Source: Thermococcus onnurineus NA1 (lineage in GTDB: Archaea; Methanobacteriota_B; Thermococci; Thermococcales; Thermococcaceae). From it: DNA of 64,000 bases. The stretch lies in NCBI RefSeq assembly GCF_000018365.1, contig NC_011529.1, forward strand, positions 1,550,001-1,614,000, written 5' to 3'. A program made the position numbers and the translations under genes. Positions 1 to 8,443 of the stretch are shown here, in pieces. How positions within the stretch are numbered: the stretch's first letter is position 1; every line of letters starts with the position of its first letter. Under the pieces are notes generated by a model that was not told the DNA's origin, did not search any database, and worked only from the letters and a program-made list of their open reading frames with translations.

Positions 1-592
1 GCTTCGCGCCCCAGTCGTGGAGAATCTTTGCGGCTTCCTCCGCGGTCTCGGCTTTCGTTATCGTTAACGCCTCCCTCTCGTTGGGGAAGATAACCTCAAC
101 GCGCGAGACTATCTCCTTCATAAGTTTGGTTTTCCTCTTGTAGTCCTCCATGTAGGTCGGGTTGAAGTCAATGCTTATCCTTTTCCCTTCGAGCCTTTTG
201 ATGGCTTTCAGTTGTTCCCCTGGGGGAATGGGAGCTATGTGGAAGAGTTTGGCTTTGAGATATTCTTCGGGAATGGGTGTCTCCCCCATGGCCTGGGCAA
301 CTCCCATGTCAACGGGTGCATCCACGCTTCCGTCCTCATGGTATATCATGTAGATATGTATCGTCCTTCCCGGGAGAACCTGAACGCCTCTAACGTCAAG
401 GATCGATGAGAGTTTCTCCAGCCACTCTCCCGGGAAATCCTCGCCCACCTTGGTAACGAGGCCCACCTTGGCCCCTGCTAGAGCCGCAGAAGTCGCCACT
501 GCCGTTGCAGCTCCTCCCGGAAGGAGTATCTCTTCCTTGCCCGGAAACCTGAGATGATCTATTGAGACATGACCGAGCACGACGAGGTCCAT
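1..592 (-). CDS. PfkB-family carbohydrate kinase, C-terminus outside window
   Basis: This is the N-terminal part (about 197 residues) of a ribokinase/PfkB-fold sugar or nucleoside kinase running off the left edge. The start reads MDLVVLGHVSIDHL, the usual first strand with a substrate-binding Asp. It is followed by LPGGAATAVATSAALAGA, the glycine-rich PfkB signature 1 region, and then VGLVTKVGEDFPGEW, typical of the family. The region VIFPNEREAL near the edge is also family-typical. The ATP-binding signature 2 and the catalytic Asp would lie outside the window. Two in-frame ATGs exist (598 and 592). I prefer 592 because GGTG sits six bases before it. The substrate cannot be assigned from this part. 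Confidence 0.85.
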   Translation of the reverse strand, partial: MDLVVLGHVSIDHLRFPGKEEILLPGGAATAVATSAALAGAKVGLVTKVGEDFPGEWLEKLSSILDVRGVQVLPGRTIHIYMIYHEDGSVDAPVDMGVAQAMGETPIPEEYLKAKLFHIAPIPPGEQLKAIKRLEGKRISIDFNPTYMEDYKRKTKLMKEIVSRVEVIFPNEREALTITKAETAEEAAKILHDWGAK

Positions 593-748
593 CCTCATCA
601 CCGTCTTTTATTTTGGCCATCATTATGAACCGGTCTTTAAGCGATTTCCGGTTGAGTAATCGATTTCTACCCCTCCGTTCAGATGTTCATCGAAAAGATT
701 AAAAGAGCCTAATTCCAATGCTGAATCAAAGAGAGTGGGGTGGTTGCT

Positions 749-2248
749 ATGGAGGAAGTTTTCCAGAACGAAACCATCAAGCAGATTCTCGCCAAGTATA
801 GGCGCATCTGGGCCATTAGCCACGCCCGGAGCGTCCTTGGCTGGGACATGGAGGTTAACATGCCTAGAGAGGGCATATTCGAGCGCTCCGTTGCCCAGGG
901 TGAGCTGAGCGTTCTCAGCCAGGAGTTCCTCCTCAAGCCCGAGTTCGTCGAGCTCGTCGAGAAGGCGAAGGGAATCGAAGACCTCAACGAGTACGAGCGC
1001 GGCGTCGTTCGCGTCCTCGACCGCTCAATCAGGATAAGCAAGTCCTTCCCACCTGAGTTCCTCAGGGAGATGAGCGAGGTAACGAGCCAGGCAACGAAAG
1101 CATGGGAAGAGGCTAAAAGAACCAACGACTACTCCAAGTTCGAGCCTTGGCTCGACAGAATCATAGACCTCGCCAAGAGGGCCGCTGACTACCTCGGCTA
1201 CGAGGACGAGCCTTACGATGCCCTGCTCGATCTCTTTGAGGAGGGGACAACCACAAGAGACGTCGAAAGAATGTTCAAAAAGCTGGAGAAGGAGCTCAAA
1301 CCGCTCCTCGAAAAGATAATGGACGAGGGAAAGGTTCCGCAGAGCCACCCGCTCGAAAAGGAGAAGTACAAGAGGGAGCAGATGGAGCGCGTTAACCTCT
1401 GGATTTTGGAGAAGTTCGGCTTTCCGCTCGGCGTCCGCTCGAGGCTTGACGTCTCGGCCCATCCGTTCACCACGGAGTTTGGCATAAGGGACGTCAGGAT
1501 AACGACCAGATACGAGGGCTACGACTTTAGGAGGACCATACTGAGCACTGTCCACGAGTTCGGTCATGCCCTCTACGAGCTCCAGCAGGATGAGCGCTTC
1601 ATGTTCAGTCCGATCGCTGGAGGTGTCTCCCTTGGAATCCATGAGAGCCAGAGCAGGTTCTGGGAGAACGTAATCGGAAGGAGCAGGGAGTTCGCCGAGC
1701 TGATTCACCCAGTGCTCAAGGAAAACCTGCCGTTCATGGCCAACTACACGCCCGAGGATGTTTACCTCTACTTCAACATGGTCAGGCCGGACTTCATCAG
1801 GACAGAGTCTGATGTTGTAACCTACAACTTCCACATACTCCTTCGCTTCAAGCTCGAGAGGATGATGCTCAACGAGGGCGTCAAGGCGAAAGATCTCCCT
1901 GAGCTCTGGAACGAGGAGATGGAGAGGCTCCTCGGCATAAGGCCCAAGACCTACGCCGAGGGAATACTCCAGGACATCCACTGGGCCCACGGGACGGTCG
2001 GCTACTTCCCGACCTACAGCATCGGAACGCTCCTTTCAGCGCAGATATACTACCACATGAAGAGGGACATTCCGGACTTCGAGGAGAAGGTTGCCAGAGC
2101 CGAGTTCGAGCCCATCAAGGCCTGGCTGAGGGAAAAGATACACCGCTGGGGCAGCATCTACCCACCGAAGGATCTCTTAAAGAAGGCCATCGGAGAGGAG
2201 CTGAACCCGGAGTACTTCGTCCGCTGGGTGAAGGAGAGGTACCTCTGA
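749..2248 (+). CDS. Thermostable metallocarboxypeptidase, family M32
   Basis: A 499-residue zinc or cobalt carboxypeptidase of the Taq/Pfu type that removes C-terminal amino acids from peptides in the cytosol. The catalytic motif HEFGH is visible in the sequence TVHEFGHALYELQ near residue 270. It is followed by GIHESQSRFWEN, which supplies the third metal-ligand glutamate, and by HWAHGTVGYFPTYSIG, typical of M32. The length equals that of the well-known Pyrococcus enzyme as I recall it. An upstream GTG at 740 is in frame, but GGGGTGGT lies just before the ATG at 749 with five bases of spacing, so 749 is preferred. The gene stands alone on the plus strand. The protein probably contributes to peptide catabolism, the main growth mode of Thermococcus. 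Confidence 0.95.
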   Translation: MEEVFQNETIKQILAKYRRIWAISHARSVLGWDMEVNMPREGIFERSVAQGELSVLSQEFLLKPEFVELVEKAKGIEDLNEYERGVVRVLDRSIRISKSFPPEFLREMSEVTSQATKAWEEAKRTNDYSKFEPWLDRIIDLAKRAADYLGYEDEPYDALLDLFEEGTTTRDVERMFKKLEKELKPLLEKIMDEGKVPQSHPLEKEKYKREQMERVNLWILEKFGFPLGVRSRLDVSAHPFTTEFGIRDVRITTRYEGYDFRRTILSTVHEFGHALYELQQDERFMFSPIAGGVSLGIHESQSRFWENVIGRSREFAELIHPVLKENLPFMANYTPEDVYLYFNMVRPDFIRTESDVVTYNFHILLRFKLERMMLNEGVKAKDLPELWNEEMERLLGIRPKTYAEGILQDIHWAHGTVGYFPTYSIGTLLSAQIYYHMKRDIPDFEEKVARAEFEPIKAWLREKIHRWGSIYPPKDLLKKAIGEELNPEYFVRWVKERYL

Positions 2249-2316
2249 GGTTTCTCCTTTCTTTTCCTGTTTGTGAAGTTCTAAAAGAAATTTTGGATTG
2301 ATGTGCTCCTCATGGG

Positions 2317-2667
2317 TTATGGATTCTCTTCCCCAACCCACCCAACAGGCTCTACCTCTATCGCCGCAACACCGTACTTCTTCTCCTTATCCTCGCTGTA
2401 GAACTTTCTGTAAACCTTCACACCTTCCTCGATGCTCTTTACCCCTGGTAAGACGTTCTCAAGACCCTCCTTCCCCAGCATCTCTCTGAAGGAGGAGTAA
2501 ACCCTGATGTCCTTCACGACCACCATGAGCTTGTTCTCGAAGATTATCGTATCGCCCGGCTTTATCCCCTGCCTCTTCTCGTCGTAGAGCCTTCCCTCGA
2601 CCTTCTTCCTGCCCTCGGCTATCGCCTTGAGGTACTCCTCCTGAAGACCCATTCTCCACGTTACCAT
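2317..2667 (-). CDS. ASCH-domain (PUA-like fold) protein
   Basis: A 116-residue protein with the ASCH pattern: an early MGLQEEYLKAIAEGRKKVEGR segment (helix then KxxExR), a central KPGDTIIFEN strand-turn and a late VAAIEVEPV strand. ASCH proteins have a PUA-like beta-barrel thought to bind RNA or modified nucleosides; some cleave N4-acetylcytidine. The residues usually implicated (K in GRKKVEGR and the following E) are present, but substrate is unknown. The start ATG is preceded by GAGGTGGGAGT. It begins 9 nt after the stop of the upstream FAD reductase gene, so the two are probably co-transcribed, although no functional link is obvious. Confidence 0.75.
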   Translation of the reverse strand: MVTWRMGLQEEYLKAIAEGRKKVEGRLYDEKRQGIKPGDTIIFENKLMVVVKDIRVYSSFREMLGKEGLENVLPGVKSIEEGVKVYRKFYSEDKEKKYGVAAIEVEPVGWVGEENP

Positions 2668-2676
2668 ACTCCCACC

Positions 2677-3789
2677 TCACACGAGGTACCTGACGATGCT
2701 CGGGCTTATCCTCAGGAGCTTCGCAAGGAGCTTTGGCCTTCTAAGTATGGCTTTGGTGGTCTTAACATGGTCATCGAAGTCAGCTTGACTCTCTATTACC
2801 TCCCTTGCTTCCTCACTTCCGAGAACCTCAAAAATCTTTTCGATGTCGTCCTGACTCAGGCCCCTGAAGACTTTCCTGAAGCGAAGCCCAAAGGATATCT
2901 GTCTCTTTATGTTCTTGCACAGCTTTTCATATTCCTCGGGCCTGCCTTCGAGAAGGGCGCTTCTAAGGGCGTGGGCGCAGATCATCCCGAAGACTATTCC
3001 TCCCGCCGTCGTGGGCTTTATCTGAAGTGCCGCATCGCCTATAAGCGCCACATTCCCCCTTATCCAGGGCTTTCTCACGCCAAAACCGACGCTTCCTGCC
3101 TTGAACTCGACCACAGCGTTCGGCTTGAGCATCCGGATCTTGAGGAACTTGTAGAGTGCTTCAAGGCCTCCGAAGGTTCCGACTCTGGCCAGACTCTCGT
3201 TTACCGGCGCCACCCAGAAGAAAAACTCCTCGTTGATGTCCTTGTTCACCCATACCTCTACGAAGTCAGGCTTGAACTCACCAACGACCTCGACCTCGTA
3301 GCCGCTCAGGAACTCCGCCTTTGTCTGAGCTCTAATGGCTTTTGCCACGGTGCTGCTCACGCCGTCGGCACCAACGTAGAAGCCAGCTTCGATCTCAAAC
3401 CTCTCGCCAAACCTCTGAAGAACTGCCCTTCCGTTCTTGAAGCCTAAGAAAGTTGTGCTCATGTAATAGTCGGCTCCCCTCCTAACGGCTCTCTCGGCGA
3501 GGCTCTTCTCAAGGATTTTCCTGTCGACAAGGTAAGCCTGCGGTGATTTTCTCTCTATCTCGAAGCTCTGTATTCTGGAGTAGAAGACTGCTCCCCTGAG
3601 CTTGTTGAGGATGGCCTCCTCCGGGAGACCGAGCCTCTCGAAGTTCTCTGCCCCTATTATCCCGGTGCAGGCCTTTCCCCCGAAGGAGCCCTTCTTCTCC
3701 ACCACCGCTACTTTGAAGTCCCTCGCGAGCAGGTTAGCGAGATAATTGCCAACGGGTCCGCCACCGATTATAAGAACGTCGTACCTCAT
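2677..3789 (-). CDS. Geranylgeranyl reductase family FAD-dependent oxidoreductase
   Basis: A 370-residue flavoprotein. The N-terminal Rossmann motif IIGGGPVGNYLANLLA is followed by VVEKKGSFGGKACTGII, where the CxG pattern is typical of geranylgeranyl reductases. GNVALIGDAALQIKPTTAGG is the second FAD motif (GD plus the proline-containing loop). Family members hydrogenate polyprenyl chains, as in archaeal ether lipids or isoprenoid carriers. The genome may hold other paralogues, so a specific lipid substrate is inference. Two ATGs, 3795 and 3789, are possible. GAGGG precedes 3789 by six bases, so that one is preferred. It diverges from pcp with about 60 bp between, where both strands carry TTTAAA-type TATA elements. 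Confidence 0.85.
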   Translation of the reverse strand: MRYDVLIIGGGPVGNYLANLLARDFKVAVVEKKGSFGGKACTGIIGAENFERLGLPEEAILNKLRGAVFYSRIQSFEIERKSPQAYLVDRKILEKSLAERAVRRGADYYMSTTFLGFKNGRAVLQRFGERFEIEAGFYVGADGVSSTVAKAIRAQTKAEFLSGYEVEVVGEFKPDFVEVWVNKDINEEFFFWVAPVNESLARVGTFGGLEALYKFLKIRMLKPNAVVEFKAGSVGFGVRKPWIRGNVALIGDAALQIKPTTAGGIVFGMICAHALRSALLEGRPEEYEKLCKNIKRQISFGLRFRKVFRGLSQDDIEKIFEVLGSEEAREVIESQADFDDHVKTTKAILRRPKLLAKLLRISPSIVRYLV

Positions 3790-3850
3790 TCTCATCCCTC
3801 AAGCTGAGTGTGTTTTTAAACCTAAAAACCTAACCTTTTCGGTGGTCATC

Positions 3851-4453
3851 ATGAAGGTGCTGATTACTGGTTTCGAGCCCTTTGGTGGGGAGGAAATAAA
3901 TCCCTCGTGGGAGGCAGTCAGGAGGCTGCCGGACGAGATCGCCGGTGCAGAGCTGATAAAGCGCCAGCTTCCAGTTACTTTCAGGGGCGTTAGGGAGCTC
4001 CTGCCGAGGCTCATAGTGGAGACAAAGCCGGATCTGGTCATTCTGACCGGGCAGGCCGGCGGGAGACCGAACATCACAGTAGAGCGAGTTGCAATAAACG
4101 TCATGGACTCGACGATGCCCGACAATGAGGGATACACACCGGAAGACGAGCCGATTTTTGAGGGGGCACCGGATGCATACTTTGCCACACTTCCAATAAA
4201 GGCCATCGTGAAGGCTTTGAGGGAAGCAAAGATACCCGCGGCCGTTTCAAACACCGCCGGAACCTACGTCTGCAACACGGCTATGTACACTGTCCTCCAT
4301 ACGATAGCCGTCGCAGGAATGGAAACCAAAGCCGGCTTCATCCACGTGCCTTTCATCCATGAGCAGGCCCTCGATAAGCCGAGGCCTTCAATGGCCTTAG
4401 AAACGGTAGTGAAGGCCTATGAGGTTATCATTAAAACCTCGCTGAAAGCCTGA
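3851..4453 (+). CDS. pcp: Pyrrolidone-carboxylate (pyroglutamyl) peptidase
   Basis: A 200-residue cytosolic cysteine peptidase of family C15 that removes N-terminal pyroglutamate from peptides. Evidence: the N-terminus KVLITGFEPFGGEEINPSW is characteristic; GQAGGRPNITVERVAIN contains the catalytic Glu region; GTYVCNTAMYTVLH holds the nucleophilic Cys; FIHVPFIHEQ holds the catalytic His. An upstream in-frame extension from 3746 lies in the divergent promoter and lacks a ribosome site, whereas GGTGGTCATC directly precedes the ATG at 3851. TTTTTAAACC at about 3812-3821 is a plausible TATA element. Confidence 0.95.
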   Translation: MKVLITGFEPFGGEEINPSWEAVRRLPDEIAGAELIKRQLPVTFRGVRELLPRLIVETKPDLVILTGQAGGRPNITVERVAINVMDSTMPDNEGYTPEDEPIFEGAPDAYFATLPIKAIVKALREAKIPAAVSNTAGTYVCNTAMYTVLHTIAVAGMETKAGFIHVPFIHEQALDKPRPSMALETVVKAYEVIIKTSLKA

Positions 4454-4503
4454 TAACCTTTTTAAGACACCCCTCTAACTTTTTACAAAACCCTTTGAGG
4501 GTG

Positions 4504-6498
4504 GTGCCTATTCTAATCCTCGGAATTGACATAATAAGCGAGCATCCAAAGAGGTTTGCCGTCGTGAGCTGGTTCAACGGTAGAGTAGAGAGGAAGGGTG
4601 AGTTCACTCTGTACCGCTTAATCCGCTTCATCCAGAGCAAGAGACCGGATATGGTTGCCATGGACAGCGTTACCGAGCTGGGTGACGACCTGAGAAAGTT
4701 CCTCCGGGCACTACCCAGCGGAACGAAGCTTGTCCAGGTGACGGGGAGACCTGGGGAACAGCGCTCCCTCTGGGGCCTCGCGAGGGAGCATGGGATAAGG
4801 ATAACCGACAAGTTCGACCCCTACGAAGAAGCTAAAGTCTGCGCTCTCCTAGCTTCGAAAGGAATAGGTTATGAGGTTTTGGCTTTTGAGGACGAGGTTA
4901 TAATCAAGGTGACGCGGGGGAGGAGCCATGGGAAAGGCGGCTGGAGCCAGGACCGCTATAGAAAGCGTGTCCACAACCTGGTTAGAGACAAGGTTAGGGA
5001 GATAGAGGACAGGCTGAGGAGGGCCGACGTTCCCTTTGATTTAGAAGTTGAAGAGAAGGACTACGGTCTGGCGAAGGGCGAGTTTAAGGTCTACGCGAGC
5101 AGGGAAGAGCTGGCTGGCCTAATAAGACCCATGCGCGGCGGCGACGTCGAGGTTAGAATTTACCCTGTCGAGAGGGCCGAGCTGGGTTTTGCTCCTCTGA
5201 AGAGTGAGAGGGCCATAGAGGAGCGCAGAAGCATAATAGTCGGCATAGATCCGGGAATAACCGTTGGAATAGCGGCTATCGATTTAAGCGGAAACATAGT
5301 AGCTCTCCACAGCGAGAGGAACATGCCTGTCGGCGAGGTCTTCCGCTTCATAAGCGACGTCGGTCATCCGGTAATAGTGGCAACCGATGTTAATCCTGCC
5401 CCTGGTTTCGTCGAGAAGATAGCCCGCTCATTTAAGGCCCAGCTCTTCGTCCCGAGGGAGAGCCTCCGCGTGGAGGAGAAAAACGAGCTTTTGAGAAACC
5501 TCGGTGTAAGCGTTGAAGACGACCACCAGCGCGACGCCTTGGCTGCAGCCTATAAGGCCTACCTTCGCCTGAAGCCCAAGCTGGAGCATGTAGAGGCGAA
5601 GCTGAGGGAAGCCGGGCTGATCAAAAAGGCGGATGAGGTCAAGGCCCTTGTGATTCAGGGCTACAACCTCGGCGAGGCTATGCAGCGCGTAACCATCCGT
5701 GAGAGGCCAAAGAGGGAAGAGGAGAAGCCTGAGGAAAAGCCGAGTGTTGATCTCGAACCATACCTGAAGAGAATTCGCGAGCTTGAAAAGAGGATTGAGT
5801 TCCTCGAGAGGGAAAACGCTGAGCTGAGGGAAATCATAAAGGAGCAGAGGAAGACGATAGGGCGGCTCGAGCGCAGGCTTGTTGACTATGACGAGGAGGT
5901 CAGAAGGAAGGTTCTTCGCGAGAGGGAGCTTGAGGCTAAGGTCAAGCGCATAGAGATGCTTGAGAGGGAACTTAGAGAGGCCAAGGCGATAATTGAAAGG
6001 CTGAGCAGAGATTTGGCTCAAGTTAAGCGGATGAACGTCGTTGAGATACGGGGAAGTGCAGTTCCGCTCAAGGTCATGGAGGTTCTCAGTTGGCGCGAAC
6101 TCGAGAGGCTTGAGAGGGAGATAGGCATAAGGAGGGGTGACGTCCTCTTCGTAGTTAATCCCGCTGGAGCTGGAAAAGCCATAGCGGAGTCCCTGATCGA
6201 AAAGAAAATCCGTGCGCTGATAACCGAGAAGCCCCTGCCTCAAGCCGTCGCTGAGATTCTCAGAGAAGCTCACGTACCATTTTTCACCTCTGAAGAGCTG
6301 GACGTCAAGAGGGTTGACGAGTTTGCCGTCGTGGAGAGGGAAAGGCTGGAGAAGGCCATCGAGGAACTCTTGGCGAAGTGGGAGGAGGAAGACCGCGAAA
6401 GGGAAACTGAAAAGTTCCTCCGCCTTATTGAGGAGTACCGCATTGAGAGGGCCAAAGAGCTGATTAGAAAAGCTGAGGACGAGTCTAAATCTCGCTGA
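4504..6498 (+). CDS. DUF460/COG2433 protein with RNase H-like domain and coiled coil
   Basis: A large (about 664 residues) archaeal conserved protein. The N-terminal third starts with LGIDIISEHPKRFAVVSWF. A second RNase H-like segment reads IIVGIDPGITVGIAAIDLSG, with ATDVNPAPGFVEKIA and DDHQRDALAAAYKAY supplying acidic positions like those of RuvC/YqgF nucleases. Residues around 410-500 form a long charged coiled coil, followed by a small globular domain. Function is unproven; a nucleic-acid role is inferred. The start is uncertain. TTG 4495, GTG 4501 and GTG 4504 are in frame, but the best ribosome site (AGGGTGGTG, 4498-4506) would position a rare ATT at 4510. A TATA-like CTTTTTAAG lies at 4458-4466. 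Confidence 0.8.
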   Translation: MPILILGIDIISEHPKRFAVVSWFNGRVERKGEFTLYRLIRFIQSKRPDMVAMDSVTELGDDLRKFLRALPSGTKLVQVTGRPGEQRSLWGLAREHGIRITDKFDPYEEAKVCALLASKGIGYEVLAFEDEVIIKVTRGRSHGKGGWSQDRYRKRVHNLVRDKVREIEDRLRRADVPFDLEVEEKDYGLAKGEFKVYASREELAGLIRPMRGGDVEVRIYPVERAELGFAPLKSERAIEERRSIIVGIDPGITVGIAAIDLSGNIVALHSERNMPVGEVFRFISDVGHPVIVATDVNPAPGFVEKIARSFKAQLFVPRESLRVEEKNELLRNLGVSVEDDHQRDALAAAYKAYLRLKPKLEHVEAKLREAGLIKKADEVKALVIQGYNLGEAMQRVTIRERPKREEEKPEEKPSVDLEPYLKRIRELEKRIEFLERENAELREIIKEQRKTIGRLERRLVDYDEEVRRKVLRERELEAKVKRIEMLERELREAKAIIERLSRDLAQVKRMNVVEIRGSAVPLKVMEVLSWRELERLEREIGIRRGDVLFVVNPAGAGKAIAESLIEKKIRALITEKPLPQAVAEILREAHVPFFTSEELDVKRVDEFAVVERERLEKAIEELLAKWEEEDRERETEKFLRLIEEYRIERAKELIRKAEDESKSR

Positions 6499-6630
6499 GG
6501 ACCTTCTTCAACGTCGCTGGGTACTCTGTTATTTCCTTTGCTCCGTTTCCGTTATTTTAACTGTAGTTCTAGGTCTATCGGCGATTACCTTGTAGAACTT
6601 CGAGCACATCAAGCAGGCCTCTGAAGGAAC
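6485..6630 (-). pseudogene. Frameshifted small CxxC protein gene downstream of ttuA paralogue
   Basis: Right after the TAG stop of the minus-strand thiolase gene, the same frame continues open. It encodes VPSEACLMCSKFYKVIAD, then RPRTTVKIT, before ending in TAA. A shift to the neighbouring frame at about 6548-6553 (a short C/G run) continues as GNGAKEITEYPATLKKVLSE and I, then TAG at 6485. The joined product of about 48 residues reads like one compact CxxC protein, so a one-base deletion in a real gene is the simplest explanation. No good start codon remains at the 5' end; TTG-ATG near 6615-6612 is the only candidate. The 3' end overlaps the DUF460 gene tail by 14 bp. It could also be a sequencing error or chance. 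Confidence 0.4.
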
Positions 6631-6636
6631 CCTCTT

Positions 6637-7608
6637 CTATTCCATTCTGAAGGTCAGCCCCTTTTCCCTAGCCTTTCTCTCTACCTGTAACCTGAACTGG
6701 CAGGCCTTGCATATCTCGCCCGTTGTCGGCTGGCCGCATATCTTGCAGCGGTTAAGCTCGCTCGTCCGTTTGGTATAGGTTTTTGCTATGAGAGGGAAGA
6801 GTTTGTCGTAGCTCCTGAGAATCTGGTACTTGGTTCCTGGATGCTTCTCTTCCATCTCGTTGATCCAGTCCCTTATCTCGGCGCGGAAGGCTTCGACAGC
6901 GTAGGGGCACTCGCTCAAATCGACTTCAATCTCGTTCAGCACTGCGTAGAGTATTATCTCCTTCTCGGGAATCTCGCGGAGGGGCTTTATTCTTGGAACA
7001 AGCTCAGGATGAATCTCTTCGTAGTAAGGCCCGGTTCTGCCCAAGCGGGCAATGTCTCCCCTAAGTATGTTCATTATGAACATCTGAACCTCATCGTCGA
7101 GGTTGTGGCCGACGGCTAACTTATCAGCCTCCACCTCTTTGGCCGCGTGGTTGAGAAGCCACCTCCTCCAAACTCCGCAGTAGGAGCAGGCTCCGACTCT
7201 TTCACCCTTCTCAAAGCTTCCCATTATCTCAACTGTTTCGTCGAGGGTGAATCCTATGTATTCCTTGAACGAATAAATATGATGCTCTATACCGAGCTTC
7301 TCCGCGTTTCTTCTGGCTATCTCCACGCTCGGTGGACGGTAGCCGGCTATTCCCTCGTCTATCGTCACCGCCACCAGCTCGAAGGGGAACTTTTTCTGGA
7401 GCTTAGCAAGGAGATGGAGAAGAACAACGCTGTCCTTTCCGCCGCTCACGCCAACGGCTATCCTTTCACCCTTCTCTACGAGTCTGTACTTCTTAACGGT
7501 CTCCTTAAACTTCTTCTCTACCATCTCGTTGAAGTGCTTCTTGCAGTAGTACCTTCCCGTGTAGCGTGCATGGTAGACGGCTGGTCTCCCGCATTTAGAG
7601 CATCTCAT
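6637..7608 (-). CDS. TtuA/TIGR00269-type tRNA thiolation protein, paralogue 1
   Basis: A 323-residue ATP-pyrophosphatase of the TtuA/Ncs6 group, which activates a tRNA uridine by adenylation and adds sulfur. Motifs visible: an N-terminal zinc ribbon CSKCGRPAVYHARYTGRYYC; the PP-loop GVSGGKDSVVLL near residue 54; ACSYCGVWRR followed by KLAVGHNLDDEVQ; and a C-terminal zinc ribbon CKICGQPTTGEICKAC. A second paralogue lies at 35419-36336. Which one makes 2-thioribothymidine at position 54 and which thiolates another position cannot be told here, although the other paralogue looks closer to the structurally studied Pyrococcus TtuA. Confidence 0.88.
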   Translation of the reverse strand: MRCSKCGRPAVYHARYTGRYYCKKHFNEMVEKKFKETVKKYRLVEKGERIAVGVSGGKDSVVLLHLLAKLQKKFPFELVAVTIDEGIAGYRPPSVEIARRNAEKLGIEHHIYSFKEYIGFTLDETVEIMGSFEKGERVGACSYCGVWRRWLLNHAAKEVEADKLAVGHNLDDEVQMFIMNILRGDIARLGRTGPYYEEIHPELVPRIKPLREIPEKEIILYAVLNEIEVDLSECPYAVEAFRAEIRDWINEMEEKHPGTKYQILRSYDKLFPLIAKTYTKRTSELNRCKICGQPTTGEICKACQFRLQVERKAREKGLTFRME

Positions 7609-7714
7609 GCTATCCCTAAGTGGGTAATCTAGTGGGCTTAAAAAAATTCACATTGGAATCTATCCTAACGAAATATTAATATTGTTTAAATCGACAAAAG
7701 TATTGGTGGGGGGA

Positions 7715-8443
7715 ATGCTGAGCACTGGTATAAAGAAGTTTGACAAACTCATAGGTGGTGGGCTTTTAGAGGACTCTGTCTTGTTGATAGTTTATGATAC
7801 GTATTCCCTCGGATGGATCCTGGGTGCTAAAATTCTAAAAAATAGAATGGACATGGGTGATTTTGGGGTAATAATAAATACTGTCCTCCCTCTTTCTGCT
7901 CTTAACATGGAGCTAAACTTTGCTGGTATCGATATATACCATGAGGGAGAACGCGAAAATTTGGGTGTTATTGATATCTTTGCATCATATAACCAGTTGA
8001 GATACCCTTATCGTTACGTGCGTACCTTACCAAATTCGGATGTATCTACCTTCATTCCAAAGTATGTTGCGGCTTACAGGCAGCTGCTCAGGGAATATGT
8101 AAAAGACAGAAGGCCGGTGGGTTTAGTAGTAACATCCGACGGATTTGGATTTCTAATGGGGGAACGTACTTCAATCCGCCTAAATCAGAAAATTTTTGCA
8201 TTAAAAGAAACTGCAAGAATAACTGAAAACAGGAAGCGACCGATAAATATCTGGTTGCTAAACAAAGATCGTGTGTCAAAACGATACATGTCTTGGCTGG
8301 CATTGTACAGTCAGTATATTGTCGAGTTTCGTTCTGGTGACCTGAAATACGAAGAGATGATCATAAGAAAATCTCCACTACCTGACTTTGAGCCGGGAGC
8401 TTATAAATTCCGGATAAAAGGAGGTAAAATAAGGATATCTTAG
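7715..8443 (+). CDS. KaiC/RecA-like protein with degenerate Walker A
   Basis: A 242-residue protein whose N-terminus (LSTGIKKFDKLIGGGLLEDS) matches the first strands of archaeal KaiC-type RecA ATPases. Where those have GxPGxGKT this protein has IVYDTYSLGWILGAKIL, so no P-loop lysine or threonine remains. The C-terminus (EFRSGDLKYEEMIIRKSP, then a GAYKFRIKGGKIRI strand) resembles KaiC ends. It is therefore probably a non-hydrolysing member with a regulatory or scaffolding role. The start at 7715 is set by GGTGGGGGG just upstream; an earlier in-frame codon at 7682 lacks a ribosome site. The gene is AT-richer than its neighbours. Its stop overlaps the convergent M50 protease stop by 4 nt. Confidence 0.65.
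   Translation: MLSTGIKKFDKLIGGGLLEDSVLLIVYDTYSLGWILGAKILKNRMDMGDFGVIINTVLPLSALNMELNFAGIDIYHEGERENLGVIDIFASYNQLRYPYRYVRTLPNSDVSTFIPKYVAAYRQLLREYVKDRRPVGLVVTSDGFGFLMGERTSIRLNQKIFALKETARITENRKRPINIWLLNKDRVSKRYMSWLALYSQYIVEFRSGDLKYEEMIIRKSPLPDFEPGAYKFRIKGGKIRIS

Noticed and set aside
1025-1990. Long open frame (321 codons) antisense to the M32 peptidase
   Set aside because: A shadow caused by GC-rich codon bias; no start context and no domain features. The same applies to the long antisense frames at 46992-48191, 50896-51939 and 37962-38297.
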